From Lachnoclostridium sp. An196 (GTDB lineage: Bacteria; Bacillota; Clostridia; Lachnospirales; Lachnospiraceae), in contig NZ_NFJZ01000004.1 of NCBI RefSeq assembly GCF_002160135.1, positions 1 to 64,000 of the forward strand: DNA of 64,000 bases. Direction: 5' to 3'. The first letter of the stretch is position 1. Every line of letters begins with the position of its first letter. The position numbers and the translations under genes were made by a program. The notes under the pieces were generated by a model. The model ran no database searches. It worked only from the letters and a program-made list of their open reading frames with translations, and was not told where the DNA came from. Of the stretch, positions 55,442-63,979 are shown one piece after another.

Positions 55442-56067
55442 AGAATACAGCCTTTGAAAACATGAAGCAGGCGGCGCTGCAGCGGCTCTGCGGGAAAGCT
55501 CCGGAGGAAATCGGAAGAAATACCGGAATCCGGTTCTCGCCGGAGACATCGGAGTTCTGCCTGTCCTCACTCGGGAAAAGCATCACCGTAAAATATCCGG
55601 AATACAGTATGGCCAAAACAGTGAACGAATGGCACCAGCTGGTGATTCTTCACTATATGGATATGGCGGACCGGAGCAGCCTGACAGGGAAGCTGATAAG
55701 ATTTGAAGAGATTCCGGGAGGGATGGTAAGAGGCGGGGGCTTTGACAGATTGTGCGAGCAGACGGTCAGCCGTGATCTGGGAAACTGGCCGGAAAAGATG
55801 CTGGCTGCGGTCTGCCGGTCTCTGGGAGGCAGGATTTTTTCTTCCAACGCGGATTTTGCGGCGGAGTTTTCTTTCCTCCCCTTCTATCCTGTAACATTGA
55901 AAATATGGTTTGCGGACGAAGAGATGGCCGGAAGCGGGAGAATGTTTCTTGACAGCAGCGCAGGACATTTCCTGTCTGTAGAGGACGCGGTAACGGTAGG
56001 AACGCTGCTCCTGGAAGAGATACAGAAAAACGGCGGTCAATATGAGAGGGGGAAAATATTTGAGTGA
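55438..56067 (+). CDS. DUF3786 family protein
   Basis: 209 residues. ALQRLCGKAPEEIGRNTGIRF at the start, GGGFDRLC in the middle and the C-terminal FLSVEDAVTVGTLLLEEI match DUF3786, often found near corrinoid and metal-ATPase genes in anaerobes. No known activity. Coupled to the sirtuin gene (ATGA). Confidence 0.82.
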   Translation: MKNTAFENMKQAALQRLCGKAPEEIGRNTGIRFSPETSEFCLSSLGKSITVKYPEYSMAKTVNEWHQLVILHYMDMADRSSLTGKLIRFEEIPGGMVRGGGFDRLCEQTVSRDLGNWPEKMLAAVCRSLGGRIFSSNADFAAEFSFLPFYPVTLKIWFADEEMAGSGRMFLDSSAGHFLSVEDAVTVGTLLLEEIQKNGGQYERGKIFE

Positions 56068-56460
56068 CAGAAAACAGATCATCAGCAGGATCAGGAGGGA
56101 AGAAGTCTGTCGGAACTGATCCCCAGATGCCCGGTCTGCGGCGGATCTATGCAGGTACATATGGAAACCGACAGGAATTTCATTCCGGATATGGAGAGCC
56201 CAAAGCGGCTGGAGGTATTTCTGGAACGATATCATGGAAAGAAGCTGGTCATCCTGGAATTAGGCATCGGGTGGAGAAATCAGCTGATCAAAGCGCCTTT
56301 GATGCGGCTTGCGGCACAGGAATCGCAGGCTGTTTATGTGACGATCAACCTGGGCGAGATTTTTATCCCGGATGAGATCCGGGAAAAGTCTTACGGACTG
56401 GACGGGGATCTGACGGAGATTCTTCATGATCTGGCGGCATATTCCGGCGTTCATCTTTGA
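56068..56460 (+). pseudogene. Sirtuin C-terminal remnant (paralog of 54470-55441)
   Basis: Directly after the DUF3786 stop, in the same frame, DNA reads SLSELIPRCPVCGGSMQVH then, from ATG 56149, an intact C-terminal half (KKLVILELGIGWRNQLIK, QAVYVTINLGEIFIPDEI). This aligns with the sirtuin's LIPRCPHCGG and ILFLELGVG. The NAD-binding half is missing. The end overlaps the TetR gene 3' end by 98 bp. Confidence 0.72.
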
Positions 56461-57028
56461 TCAGGAAGCTTTCCAGACCGGATTTTATAAAACGGTCAAT
56501 CACCTGCTGGATACTCCCCCAGTCTCTGCAGTTGTTCTTCAGCATGCGTTTGTTGATAGCCAGACAGCCGTTCATCTGAAAGTAGAGTAATGCTTCAGCC
56601 TGTTCGTAAGAGAGCAGGCTGTTTTGCATGAGCCTGGTAATAAAATCTTCCTTTGAAAGTTCGCAGAGTTTATCCAGTAGCCGGGCAGAAGCGGTCTCGT
56701 CGGAAAAAAGAATGCGAAATTCCCGGCTTTCCTGTACTTTCCGGCAGAAAGGGTAAGTGCATCGGTCTTTTTCAGGACACATCACATGGTCGAAGACCTG
56801 CGTTGTGTCCTGAATGGTTTTTTCTATGATATCGTCCAGGACGTCATCCAGATCATAATAATGAAGGTAAAAAGTTCCCCGGTTGATCTCCGACAGTTTG
56901 CAGATCTCCGTGACCGTAACTTTGGTGAATGGTTTCTGCTGCATCAGGGACAGCAGGGAATCGCGGATGACATTCTGTGTATATCTGGTACGCCGGTCCA
57001 CGGACTGGCCATTTCTTTTGGAACTCAA
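56363..57028 (-). CDS. TetR-family transcriptional regulator
   Basis: 221 residues from TTG 57028, with GAGGTG 6 bases upstream. N-terminal helix-turn-helix VTVTEICKLSEINRGTFYLHY (about 40-60), C-terminal ligand domain with Cys (CPEKDRCTYPFC). The final 30 residues (PPDHEESPSDPRPVRKTFPG) overlap the sirtuin remnant and look non-native. Divergent from the CooC-like gene; a 14-bp palindrome lies between. Confidence 0.85.
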   Translation of the reverse strand: MSSKRNGQSVDRRTRYTQNVIRDSLLSLMQQKPFTKVTVTEICKLSEINRGTFYLHYYDLDDVLDDIIEKTIQDTTQVFDHVMCPEKDRCTYPFCRKVQESREFRILFSDETASARLLDKLCELSKEDFITRLMQNSLLSYEQAEALLYFQMNGCLAINKRMLKNNCRDWGSIQQVIDRFIKSGLESFLIKDERRNMPPDHEESPSDPRPVRKTFPGSHPG

Positions 57029-57149
57029 AACAGACACCTCTTTCTGTACAATTATACAAAAGTGTTCAGGAATCATACAGATTCCTGAATCTGACGATTG
57101 AAACACGGTACAGTTTTATTATAATAGATTTAACGAAATAATCAACACT

Positions 57150-57163
57150 ATGTTTATAAACAT
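57150..57163. promoter_or_regulatory. Palindromic operator candidate between TetR and CooC-like genes
   Basis: ATGTTTATAAACAT, a perfect 14-bp palindrome, 23 bp before ATG 57186, likely the TetR site. Confidence 0.55.
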
Positions 57164-57185
57164 ACAAAATGTACAGGAGGACATT

Positions 57186-57956
57186 ATGGGGCATATTATC
57201 GCAGTATCGGGAAAAGGCGGCGTGGGAAAGACCACGCTGTGCGGCCTGCTGATCCAGTATCTCTGCGAAACCGGGAAAAAACCGGTACTGGCCGTAGATG
57301 CGGACGCAAACGCAAATCTTAACGAGGTGCTGGGAGTGGAAACAGGAGTGACGTTGGGAGAGCTCCGGGAAGAAATTGAAAGGGCCGGTGTCGATCCAAG
57401 ATACAAAATACCCGCCGGTATTACCAAAGCAGCCTATCTGGAAAGCCGGCTCGCCGACGCCCTGACGGAAGAAGACGACTATGATCTGATGGTGATGGGC
57501 AGATCTCAGGGGCAGGGATGCTACTGCTTTGTAAATGGGATCGTACAGACGCAGGTTCAGAAGCTGCAGAGCCATTACCCTTATATCGTGGTGGACAATG
57601 AGGCGGGTATGGAGCATATCAGCAGAGGGATTCTTCCGAATATGGAGATCGCGATCCTGGTCAGCGACTGCTCGCGGAGAGGGGTGCAGGCGGCCGGAAG
57701 AATCGCGGCGCTGATGAAAGAACTGAATTTTCATCCGAAGAAAGTAGGCCTGATCGTCAACCGGGCGCCGGGCGGAGAACTGGACAAAGGAACGATGGAA
57801 GAAATCCAGAAGCAGAATCTGGACCTGCTGGGAGTCGTCCCTCAGGACGACGACGTATACCGCTTCGACTGCGAGGGACGCCCCACGGTGCAGCTTCCGG
57901 CGGACTCTCCGGTCAGAGAAGCGCTGAAAGGGATCATAGAAAAACTGGGTATATGA
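57186..57956 (+). CDS. CooC-like metal-cluster ATPase
   Basis: 256 residues from ATG 57186 (AGGAGG upstream). Deviant Walker A SGKGGVGKTT (about 7-16) and VDADANANLNEVLG. Cys112-Tyr-Cys114 in GQGCYCFVN is the CxC motif of CooC, which dimerises to bind nickel. CooC matures the nickel site of CO dehydrogenase; no cooS or acs gene is in the window, so the target here is unknown. Confidence 0.88.
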   Translation: MGHIIAVSGKGGVGKTTLCGLLIQYLCETGKKPVLAVDADANANLNEVLGVETGVTLGELREEIERAGVDPRYKIPAGITKAAYLESRLADALTEEDDYDLMVMGRSQGQGCYCFVNGIVQTQVQKLQSHYPYIVVDNEAGMEHISRGILPNMEIAILVSDCSRRGVQAAGRIAALMKELNFHPKKVGLIVNRAPGGELDKGTMEEIQKQNLDLLGVVPQDDDVYRFDCEGRPTVQLPADSPVREALKGIIEKLGI

Positions 57957-57989
57957 AGCGACAAGATTTTACAGAAAGCTGGTGAAAAA

Positions 57990-58190
57990 ATGGCTGTATT
58001 TGCGGATTGTCAGGATGTCCGGAGGATGGTCATGATCAAAGAGATGGCCTGCCCTGAATGCGGAGCCGGAGATGGCATTGAGGTGTTTGAAAGAGACGGC
58101 CTGACCGTAGGGGACAGTGTCTGCAGCCGGTGCGGATTCACAATCCCGGAGGGCGTCGGCCTGGAAGACTACCTCAAAAATTTACTATGA
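57990..58190 (+). CDS. Small zinc-ribbon protein (66 aa)
   Basis: Two CxxC pairs, ACPECGAGD and VCSRCGFTIP. Not recognised as a known family. Between the two CooC-like genes and in the same direction, so possibly a metal chaperone accessory. Confidence 0.6.
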   Translation: MAVFADCQDVRRMVMIKEMACPECGAGDGIEVFERDGLTVGDSVCSRCGFTIPEGVGLEDYLKNLL

Positions 58191-58276
58191 AAGCACGGAG
58201 CAATCCGAGGGCTTTCATGCATGGAGGTGCCCGCGTCAGCGGGCATGAGAATTTAGAAACTATAGGAGATGCTTGT

Positions 58277-59065
58277 ATGAAAGTGACAATATGCGGAAAA
58301 GGCGGATGCGGAAAAAGCACAGTCACCAGCCTGCTGGCGAAAGCTCTGGCAAGGCGGGGAAACGAAGTGCTGGTGATCGATTCGGATGAATCTAATTATG
58401 GGCTTCACAGACAGCTGGGCATGGAACTCCCCGGGGATTTTACAGGATATTTCGGGGGAAAAGAGAATGTATTGAATGATATGCTGTTATCGAAGTTCAC
58501 TCATCAGTTTTTCCAGGAGACTTGGACAATGAAAGATATTCCGGAAAAATATTACAACCTGAAGGACGGGGTGAAACTGATGGTCAGCGGAAAAATCCAT
58601 CAGGCCAATGAGGGCTGCTCCTGCGCAATGGGAACGGTCATGACACAGTTTGTCCAGAACCTGCGGCTTGCCGAAAACCAGTTCGCGCTGCTGGATATGG
58701 AAGCCGGAGTGGAACATTTCGGCAGGGGAATTGACAACGGTGTAGATCTGGTGCTGATGATCGTAGATCCTTCTTATGAATCGCTGCAGCTCTCCAAGAA
58801 GGTCGGGGAACTGGCAGAGAGCATTGGGAAGCCTTTCTATTATGTTTTAAATAAAGTAACCGAAGACAGTCGGGAGATGATGTATGAAAATGTATGGAGA
58901 CCCGAACAGGTTGCGGCCTGTCTCGGAACGGATTCCGCAATCATGAAAGAGGGCCTGACAGGAAAAGAACTGTCTGAAAAACCGGAGCCCATTGAACGCC
59001 TGACAGATTTTCTGCTTTCTCTCGCGTCGAAACAGGAGGGATCACATGTTACAGGAACAGTATGA
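58277..59065 (+). CDS. Second CooC-like metal-cluster ATPase
   Basis: 262 residues from ATG 58277 (TAGGAGAT upstream). Deviant Walker A GKGGCGKST (about 6-14), VIDSDESNYGLH. CxC motif at Cys114-Cys116 in EGCSCAMGTVMTQF. A true paralog of the gene at 57186, not a copy. It probably serves a different cluster or forms a heterodimer. Confidence 0.87.
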   Translation: MKVTICGKGGCGKSTVTSLLAKALARRGNEVLVIDSDESNYGLHRQLGMELPGDFTGYFGGKENVLNDMLLSKFTHQFFQETWTMKDIPEKYYNLKDGVKLMVSGKIHQANEGCSCAMGTVMTQFVQNLRLAENQFALLDMEAGVEHFGRGIDNGVDLVLMIVDPSYESLQLSKKVGELAESIGKPFYYVLNKVTEDSREMMYENVWRPEQVAACLGTDSAIMKEGLTGKELSEKPEPIERLTDFLLSLASKQEGSHVTGTV

Positions 59066-59280
59066 GAAGCACAACCTGGAAATGCAGCCCTATCATTATT
59101 ACCTCTCGGAATACCAGAATATGGATCCGGGGGATATCAGCCGGCATCTGGAAGTCCCATTTGATGAAAATACCCCGCTTCCGCGCAGATCCTTTTCTCG
59201 GACAATTTTCCGGCAGCTTATGCGGCGGAAGATGCGGCCTATATCGGAGATGTGGTGCTGGACTATATAAAAGGGCTGCT
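59046..59280 (+). pseudogene. Broken DUF3786-like gene
   Basis: Starts MLQEQYEKHNLEMQPYHYYL, then NMDPGDISRHLEVPFDEN in the DUF3786 N-terminal style. After about 59200 the DUF3786-like end (DNFPAAYAAEDAAYIGDVVLDYI) continues in another frame and stops at 59285-59287. A frameshift and an internal deletion have reduced a normal ~200-residue protein to about 77 codons. Confidence 0.5.
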
Positions 59281-59667
59281 GATTTGACTTATTGTACCGG
59301 CTTGTTCTGCGGATCGGATGATTTCCGCCAGCTTTTCTTTCACGGAAGCAGAAGCGGCTTCTTCCTCTGCCAGAGATGCATATAAGTGGATGGTATCGAT
59401 ACAGGCTGTTATTTCAGCCTGCATGGAGTCTCTCTTTTGCAGCTTTTCGAGGTTTTCGGCCTGAGCGGTATTCAATTCTTTTACACGCTGTTCCGCAGCG
59501 GCTTTGGCAGATTCCAGTTCTGCAGCCTTTTGCTTCAGCTCATCTGACAGCTGCCGTATCAGTTCTGCTTTCTGACGGATTTCTTGAATTTCTTTATTCC
59601 TTTTTTGTATACTGCCAATCAGGAACGCTATGAGTACAATAAGCGGAATAAATAATAGATACAGCAT
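59263..59667 (-). CDS. Membrane-anchored coiled-coil protein
   Basis: 134 residues. TM at about 2-19 (LYLLFIPLIVLIAFLIG), then a long heptad coil (KRNKEIQEIRQKAEL to about 85). Lies 13 bp after the HEPN-like fusion gene and in the same direction; it may form a two-gene unit. Function unknown. Confidence 0.6.
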   Translation of the reverse strand: MLYLLFIPLIVLIAFLIGSIQKRNKEIQEIRQKAELIRQLSDELKQKAAELESAKAAAEQRVKELNTAQAENLEKLQKRDSMQAEITACIDTIHLYASLAEEEAASASVKEKLAEIIRSAEQAGTISQISSPFI

Positions 59668-59680
59668 GGTTCTCCTCCTG

Positions 59681-60607
59681 CTACAGATACTTTTTTATCG
59701 CTTCGCGAAAAGCGTTTAACTGGACGGGAATGGAAAGAACCGTCAGTTTTCCGGGGTTTTTGCCGATCTTTTCTGTCTGTGTCGGGTCATGGGCGAGCAG
59801 GATCACGGGCGTTGTCTTATCAGAGCGCCACGGCTGGTCGGGCTGCCTAGTCAGGTCGTCGGTTATTATCCAGAGGTCAGGCCCGCGTTTTTCCAGTTTC
59901 TTTCTGGCTATGCCCGGGGACGAAAATATTAAGACCTGATCAGAAAAAGTCCGCAGCACCTGCATCAACCCTTTCGCGTACGGTTCATTTCCGCACAGAA
60001 GAACGATAACAGAAGCGGAGGGAAATTGTCTGGAAGCCTGGATAAAATCCAGAACAGGCGTATTATATAAGCTGAAATCTTTTTTGGTATGTGCGGCTTC
60101 ATAATAATTTCTCGCCGCCCGACACATCCTCAGGCAAAACTGTTCAATATCGATACGTATATCCGCTGCGTCCGTGCCCGCGGCGGCATGTTCCGCCTGA
60201 CAGACGGATGTCCCGCAGTTCACCCCAAGATGAAAGCGTACGGTTTTTTCATCGTCGTTGATAAAGCCTTTATTCTGGTGCAGATATTCACAGCGGAGCT
60301 GCCAGCAGCGCTCGCCGCATATATAGGCTGACGTATCCTCCGGCGAAAGCTTGAAAAAATCGGAAGCATACTGATCAAACCAGCGAATGTACTGCCCGCC
60401 TACATCGCGGGTTGGATTTTTATGGCGGTCCAGCATGGCGCGACCGTCCCGATATTTTTTTACCATATCAGGGAACGCGATCCCTCCGCAAATATCCGGC
60501 AGCGTCAGGGTAAGCGCGAGCGCTGACTGCCACCGTCTGTCCCTGACATTCATTTCCACTTCTTCTATGCGATGCAGAAAAGTAAAGCTTACGTCGCCCG
60601 GATTCAT
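59681..60607 (-). CDS. HEPN-like and receiver-like fusion protein
   Basis: 308 residues from ATG 60607 (GGGAGGGAG upstream). Residues about 10-115 form a conserved domain (WQSALALTLTLPDICGG, RWFDQYASDFF, QLRCEYLHQNK) whose R105-x4-H110 looks like the HEPN RNase motif. The C-terminal third (about 205-305) looks like a receiver fold (SVIVLLCGNEPYAKGLMQVLR, LWIITDDL) without a clear phosphorylatable Asp. An unusual pairing of a HEPN-like domain with a signal-type domain. Confidence 0.6.
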   Translation of the reverse strand: MNPGDVSFTFLHRIEEVEMNVRDRRWQSALALTLTLPDICGGIAFPDMVKKYRDGRAMLDRHKNPTRDVGGQYIRWFDQYASDFFKLSPEDTSAYICGERCWQLRCEYLHQNKGFINDDEKTVRFHLGVNCGTSVCQAEHAAAGTDAADIRIDIEQFCLRMCRAARNYYEAAHTKKDFSLYNTPVLDFIQASRQFPSASVIVLLCGNEPYAKGLMQVLRTFSDQVLIFSSPGIARKKLEKRGPDLWIITDDLTRQPDQPWRSDKTTPVILLAHDPTQTEKIGKNPGKLTVLSIPVQLNAFREAIKKYL

Positions 60608-60682
60608 AGTCTCCCTCCCAAGAAACAGACTTCCAAGATCATTAAATTCAGTATACGGAATCAAAACTGCTCTGTCAATAAA

Positions 60683-61213
60683 TCAGCGATGACAAACAGC
60701 TCCGTCTATTTGCATGTGCCTGTATTCCCGCGGCGTACAGTTATAAAAGCGTCTGAACATTTTCGTGAAATTGCTGGGGCTGTCAAACCCGCAGCGGACC
60801 GCAGCCTCTGAGATACTGGCCGCCGGATCCTCAAGCAGCATCTTGGCTCCCTGCATGACCCGGTACTTTAATAAATATTGGATCGGGGATATCTGAAGCA
60901 TTTTCTGAAAGCATCGCAGGCATTCCCGTTCGCTGATATCCGCCGCGGCCGCGGCATAATGAAGAATATTAGAATTGATAACCGCGATTTGTCCTTTGCT
61001 TAACAAGAATGAAGATGAGGATGTTTTCAGCTTCAGCTGCCCTTCTGCGATCCATATAATTTCCATTTCTTCATGCCAATGCCAGGGAATGGTATCCTCT
61101 GTTTTTTCTGTATGATGAGAAGCATAACCCGCGCAGGGAAATTCAAAGCTTCCGTGGGGTTGAAGCTCTTTTGATACCCGGTTCAGATTTAATCCGCATT
61201 CCTGCAATGCCAT
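60683..61213 (-). CDS. AraC-family regulator with apparent internal deletion
   Basis: 176 residues. An N-terminal cupin with WHWHEEMEIIWI (about 43-54) runs, at NSNILHYAAAAADISERECLRC (about 79-100), straight into the second half of an AraC HTH (KMLQISPIQYLLKYR). Usual members are about 280 residues, so roughly 100 residues, including the first HTH helices, are missing in frame. Divergent from the MFS gene. Probably non-functional as a DNA binder. Confidence 0.7.
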   Translation of the reverse strand: MALQECGLNLNRVSKELQPHGSFEFPCAGYASHHTEKTEDTIPWHWHEEMEIIWIAEGQLKLKTSSSSFLLSKGQIAVINSNILHYAAAAADISERECLRCFQKMLQISPIQYLLKYRVMQGAKMLLEDPAASISEAAVRCGFDSPSNFTKMFRRFYNCTPREYRHMQIDGAVCHR

Positions 61214-61335
61214 GAAATTTAACTCCTTTTTCTGTTGTTTTGGCGGTTTTGTTATATTATATGACCAAATAGAACTTGTATCAACTCCTGTTTGACGGTA
61301 TTCTTCTGATAGATAAAATTCAGGAGGAAAACATA

Positions 61336-62418
61336 ATGTTTCAGTTATTATTGGCTGTTATTTATCTGGCTTTTATCAGCCTGGGACTTCCGGATTCCCT
61401 GCTGGGTTCCGCATGGCCCGCCATGTATCAGGAACTTTCTGTACCGGTTTCCTACGCGGGCGGAATCTCTATGATTATTGCGGTTGGCACTGTTATTTCC
61501 AGCCTGCAGAGCGACAGACTTACCGGAAGATACGGAACCGGAAAAGTCACGGCATTCAGTGTACTGATGACAGCGGCCGCTTTGTTCGGGTTTTCTGTCA
61601 GCCATTCTTACGCGGCGCTGTGTTTGTGGGCAGTTCCTTACGGACTGGGGGCCGGAAGCGTTGACGTGTCATTAAACAACTATGTGGCGCTTCACTACGA
61701 GAGCAGACATATGAGCTGGCTGCATTGTATGTGGGGAGTCGGCGCGTCATTGGGACCGTATGTGATGGGATACGCCCTGTCCGGCGGGCAGGGATGGAAT
61801 ATGGGATACCGTTCCATCGCGGCTCTTCAGATCGCCCTGACAGTAATCCTTTTTCTCAGCCTGCCTCTTTGGGACGGCAAACGGAAGTCAAAGGAAGACG
61901 TGTCTCAAAATGAGAAAAATGCAAAACCTCTTTCTCTGGGAGAGATCGTCCGTATTCCTGGGGCCAAAGAAGTGATGGCGGCATTTTTCTGTTATTGTGC
62001 TTTGGAGCAGACGGCCGGTCTATGGGCCAGCAGTTATCTGGTGCTGTACCATGGATTATCGGCCGATGCGGCGGCCGGTTTCGCCGGACTGTTTTTTGTC
62101 GGAATCACGGTTGGCAGGGCCTTCAGCGGATTTTTGACATTGCGGCTTCATGATATTCAGATGATCGGTCTGGGATGCGCCCCTGTTTATCCGTCTATCA
62201 TACATTCCACTCCGGAACATTTTGGTGTCGGAAAATCACAGGCTATGATCGGTGTTCAGATGGCTTCCGCTTATGTGGGGACCTGCCTGATGCCGCCGGT
62301 ATTCGGCCTGATCGCCAATCACATCAGCGCCGCGCTTTTGCCGCTGTATTTACTGTTGATCCTGGCCCTTATGATATTTATGCATGAAAAAATGCTGAGA
62401 AAGGTGTATGAAAGCTGA
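61336..62418 (+). CDS. MFS transporter with apparent internal deletion
   Basis: 360 residues from ATG 61336 (AGGAGG 61322-61327). First half of an FucP-like sugar MFS (LGLPDSLLGSAWPAMYQEL, GVGASLGPYVMGYAL). At about residue 275 (62149-62178) the sequence passes from LHDIQMI directly to GLGCAPVYPSIIH; by comparison with the family one TM helix (~35 residues) seems lost, still in frame. Substrate likely a sugar, unproven. Confidence 0.75.
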   Translation: MFQLLLAVIYLAFISLGLPDSLLGSAWPAMYQELSVPVSYAGGISMIIAVGTVISSLQSDRLTGRYGTGKVTAFSVLMTAAALFGFSVSHSYAALCLWAVPYGLGAGSVDVSLNNYVALHYESRHMSWLHCMWGVGASLGPYVMGYALSGGQGWNMGYRSIAALQIALTVILFLSLPLWDGKRKSKEDVSQNEKNAKPLSLGEIVRIPGAKEVMAAFFCYCALEQTAGLWASSYLVLYHGLSADAAAGFAGLFFVGITVGRAFSGFLTLRLHDIQMIGLGCAPVYPSIIHSTPEHFGVGKSQAMIGVQMASAYVGTCLMPPVFGLIANHISAALLPLYLLLILALMIFMHEKMLRKVYES

Positions 62419-62486
62419 ACGGAAACAGGACGGGTCATCTTGCCGACTGTTTAGTGAGACAGACCCATCCTGCTTTTAGATACTAT

Positions 62487-63713
62487 TTAATTCTGATTTT
62501 TCTTGGCTTCCGCCAGCTTCATGGCGCGGACCTTCAGCGGAAGTCCGAACAGAGTGATGAAACCGCTGGCGTCGTGATGGTCGTACATATCTCCGGTGGT
62601 GAAGGAGGCCAGGGATTCGTTATACAGGCTGTACGGGGAAGTGGTGCCGGCTTTGATGATGTTGCCCTTGTAGAGCTTGAATTTTACTTCGCCGGTCACA
62701 TACTCCTGGGTGCTGGTCACGAATGCCTGTACGGCTTCGCGGAGCGGAGTGAACCATTTTCCTTCGTATACGATCTGGGCCATCTTATTGCCCATGTCTT
62801 TTTTCGCTTCCATGGTAGCGCGGTCCAGGATCAGCTCTTCCAGCTGCTGATGCGCTTCCATCAGGATCGTTCCGCCCGGAGTCTCATATACGCCGCGGGA
62901 TTTCATGCCTACCACGCGGTTTTCCACGATATCTACGATACCGATGCCGTGCTTGCCGCCCAGACGGTTCAGCTCGCGGATAATGTCGGCCACTTTCATC
63001 GATTTTCCGTTGATGGATGTGGGGACGCCTTTCTCAAAAGTCATGGTGACGTATTCCGCTTCATCCGGGGCTTTTTCCGGCGTTACGCCCAGCACCAGCA
63101 TGTGGTCGTAGTTAGGCTCATTGGCCGGATCCTCCAGTTCCAGACCTTCATGACTGATGTGCCATAAGTTGCGGTCGCGGCTGTAGCTGTGGCTGTGGTC
63201 AAACGGAAGGTCGATTCCGTGCTTTTTGCAGTACTCGATCTCGTCTTCTCTGGACTGCATGGTCCAGACGTCGGTCATTCTCCAGGGAGCGATGATCTTC
63301 AGGTCCGGGGCCAGCGCTTTGATGCTCAGCTCGAAACGGATCTGGTCGTTCCCTTTTCCGGTAGCGCCGTGACAGATGGCGGAAGCGCCTTCCTTGCGGG
63401 CGATCTCCACCAGCTTTTTGGCGATTGCCGGACGTGCCATGGAAGTTCCCAGCAGGTATTTGTTTTCATATACTGCGTTTGCCTGTACGCAGGGCATGAT
63501 ATAATTCTCAGCAAAATCGTCGGTGATGTCTTCGATGTATAATTTAGCCGCGCCGGACAATTTTGCTCTCTCGTCCAGTCCGTCCAACTCATTGCCCTGT
63601 CCGCAGTCTACACAGCAGCAGATCACTTCATAACCGAAGTTCTCTTTCAGCCAGGGGATGATGGCGGTGGTATCCAGTCCGCCGGAATAAGCAAGAACTA
63701 CTTTTTCTTTCAT
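62487..63713 (-). CDS. argG: Argininosuccinate synthase
   Basis: 408 residues, full length. ATP loop LAYSGGLDTTAIIPWL (about 7-22), CHGATGKGNDQIRFE (about 117-131). Condenses citrulline with aspartate in arginine synthesis. Divergent from argC, ArgR-box-like repeats between. Confidence 0.97.
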   Translation of the reverse strand: MKEKVVLAYSGGLDTTAIIPWLKENFGYEVICCCVDCGQGNELDGLDERAKLSGAAKLYIEDITDDFAENYIMPCVQANAVYENKYLLGTSMARPAIAKKLVEIARKEGASAICHGATGKGNDQIRFELSIKALAPDLKIIAPWRMTDVWTMQSREDEIEYCKKHGIDLPFDHSHSYSRDRNLWHISHEGLELEDPANEPNYDHMLVLGVTPEKAPDEAEYVTMTFEKGVPTSINGKSMKVADIIRELNRLGGKHGIGIVDIVENRVVGMKSRGVYETPGGTILMEAHQQLEELILDRATMEAKKDMGNKMAQIVYEGKWFTPLREAVQAFVTSTQEYVTGEVKFKLYKGNIIKAGTTSPYSLYNESLASFTTGDMYDHHDASGFITLFGLPLKVRAMKLAEAKKNQN

Positions 63714-63979
63714 AAATCGATTCTCCTCTGTAATATTCTTTTATAATGGATTTGCTGCATACTACTATACATCATGTGCAGATGGAATGCAAGTGAAAAA
63801 ATATGCATTAAATGACTTTTTTATAAAAATATATTGCATAAATTCAATAATAAATGTATAATTATGCGAGTGGAATGAGAAAACATGCAAAAAAACAGGG
63901 TGGAGGTATTTACTTCGGCTTCTGTTTGTTATATGATGGGAATTAGTTTTCAGTACAGATCAGAAAAGAGGAAGAGATT
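63714..63979. promoter_or_regulatory. ArgR-box region between argG and argC
   Basis: AT-rich with three 18-bp-like ARG-box candidates: AATATGCATTAAATGA (about 63800), TATTGCATAAATTCAATA (63832-63849) and AAATGTATAATTATGCGA (about 63852-63869), resembling the ArgR/AhrC consensus TGnATnnnnATnCA. Arginine repression of both genes is expected. No gene here. Confidence 0.55.

Noticed and set aside
54560-55570. Minus-strand open frame opposite the sirtuin gene
   Set aside because: Shadow of the sirtuin frame with no motifs.
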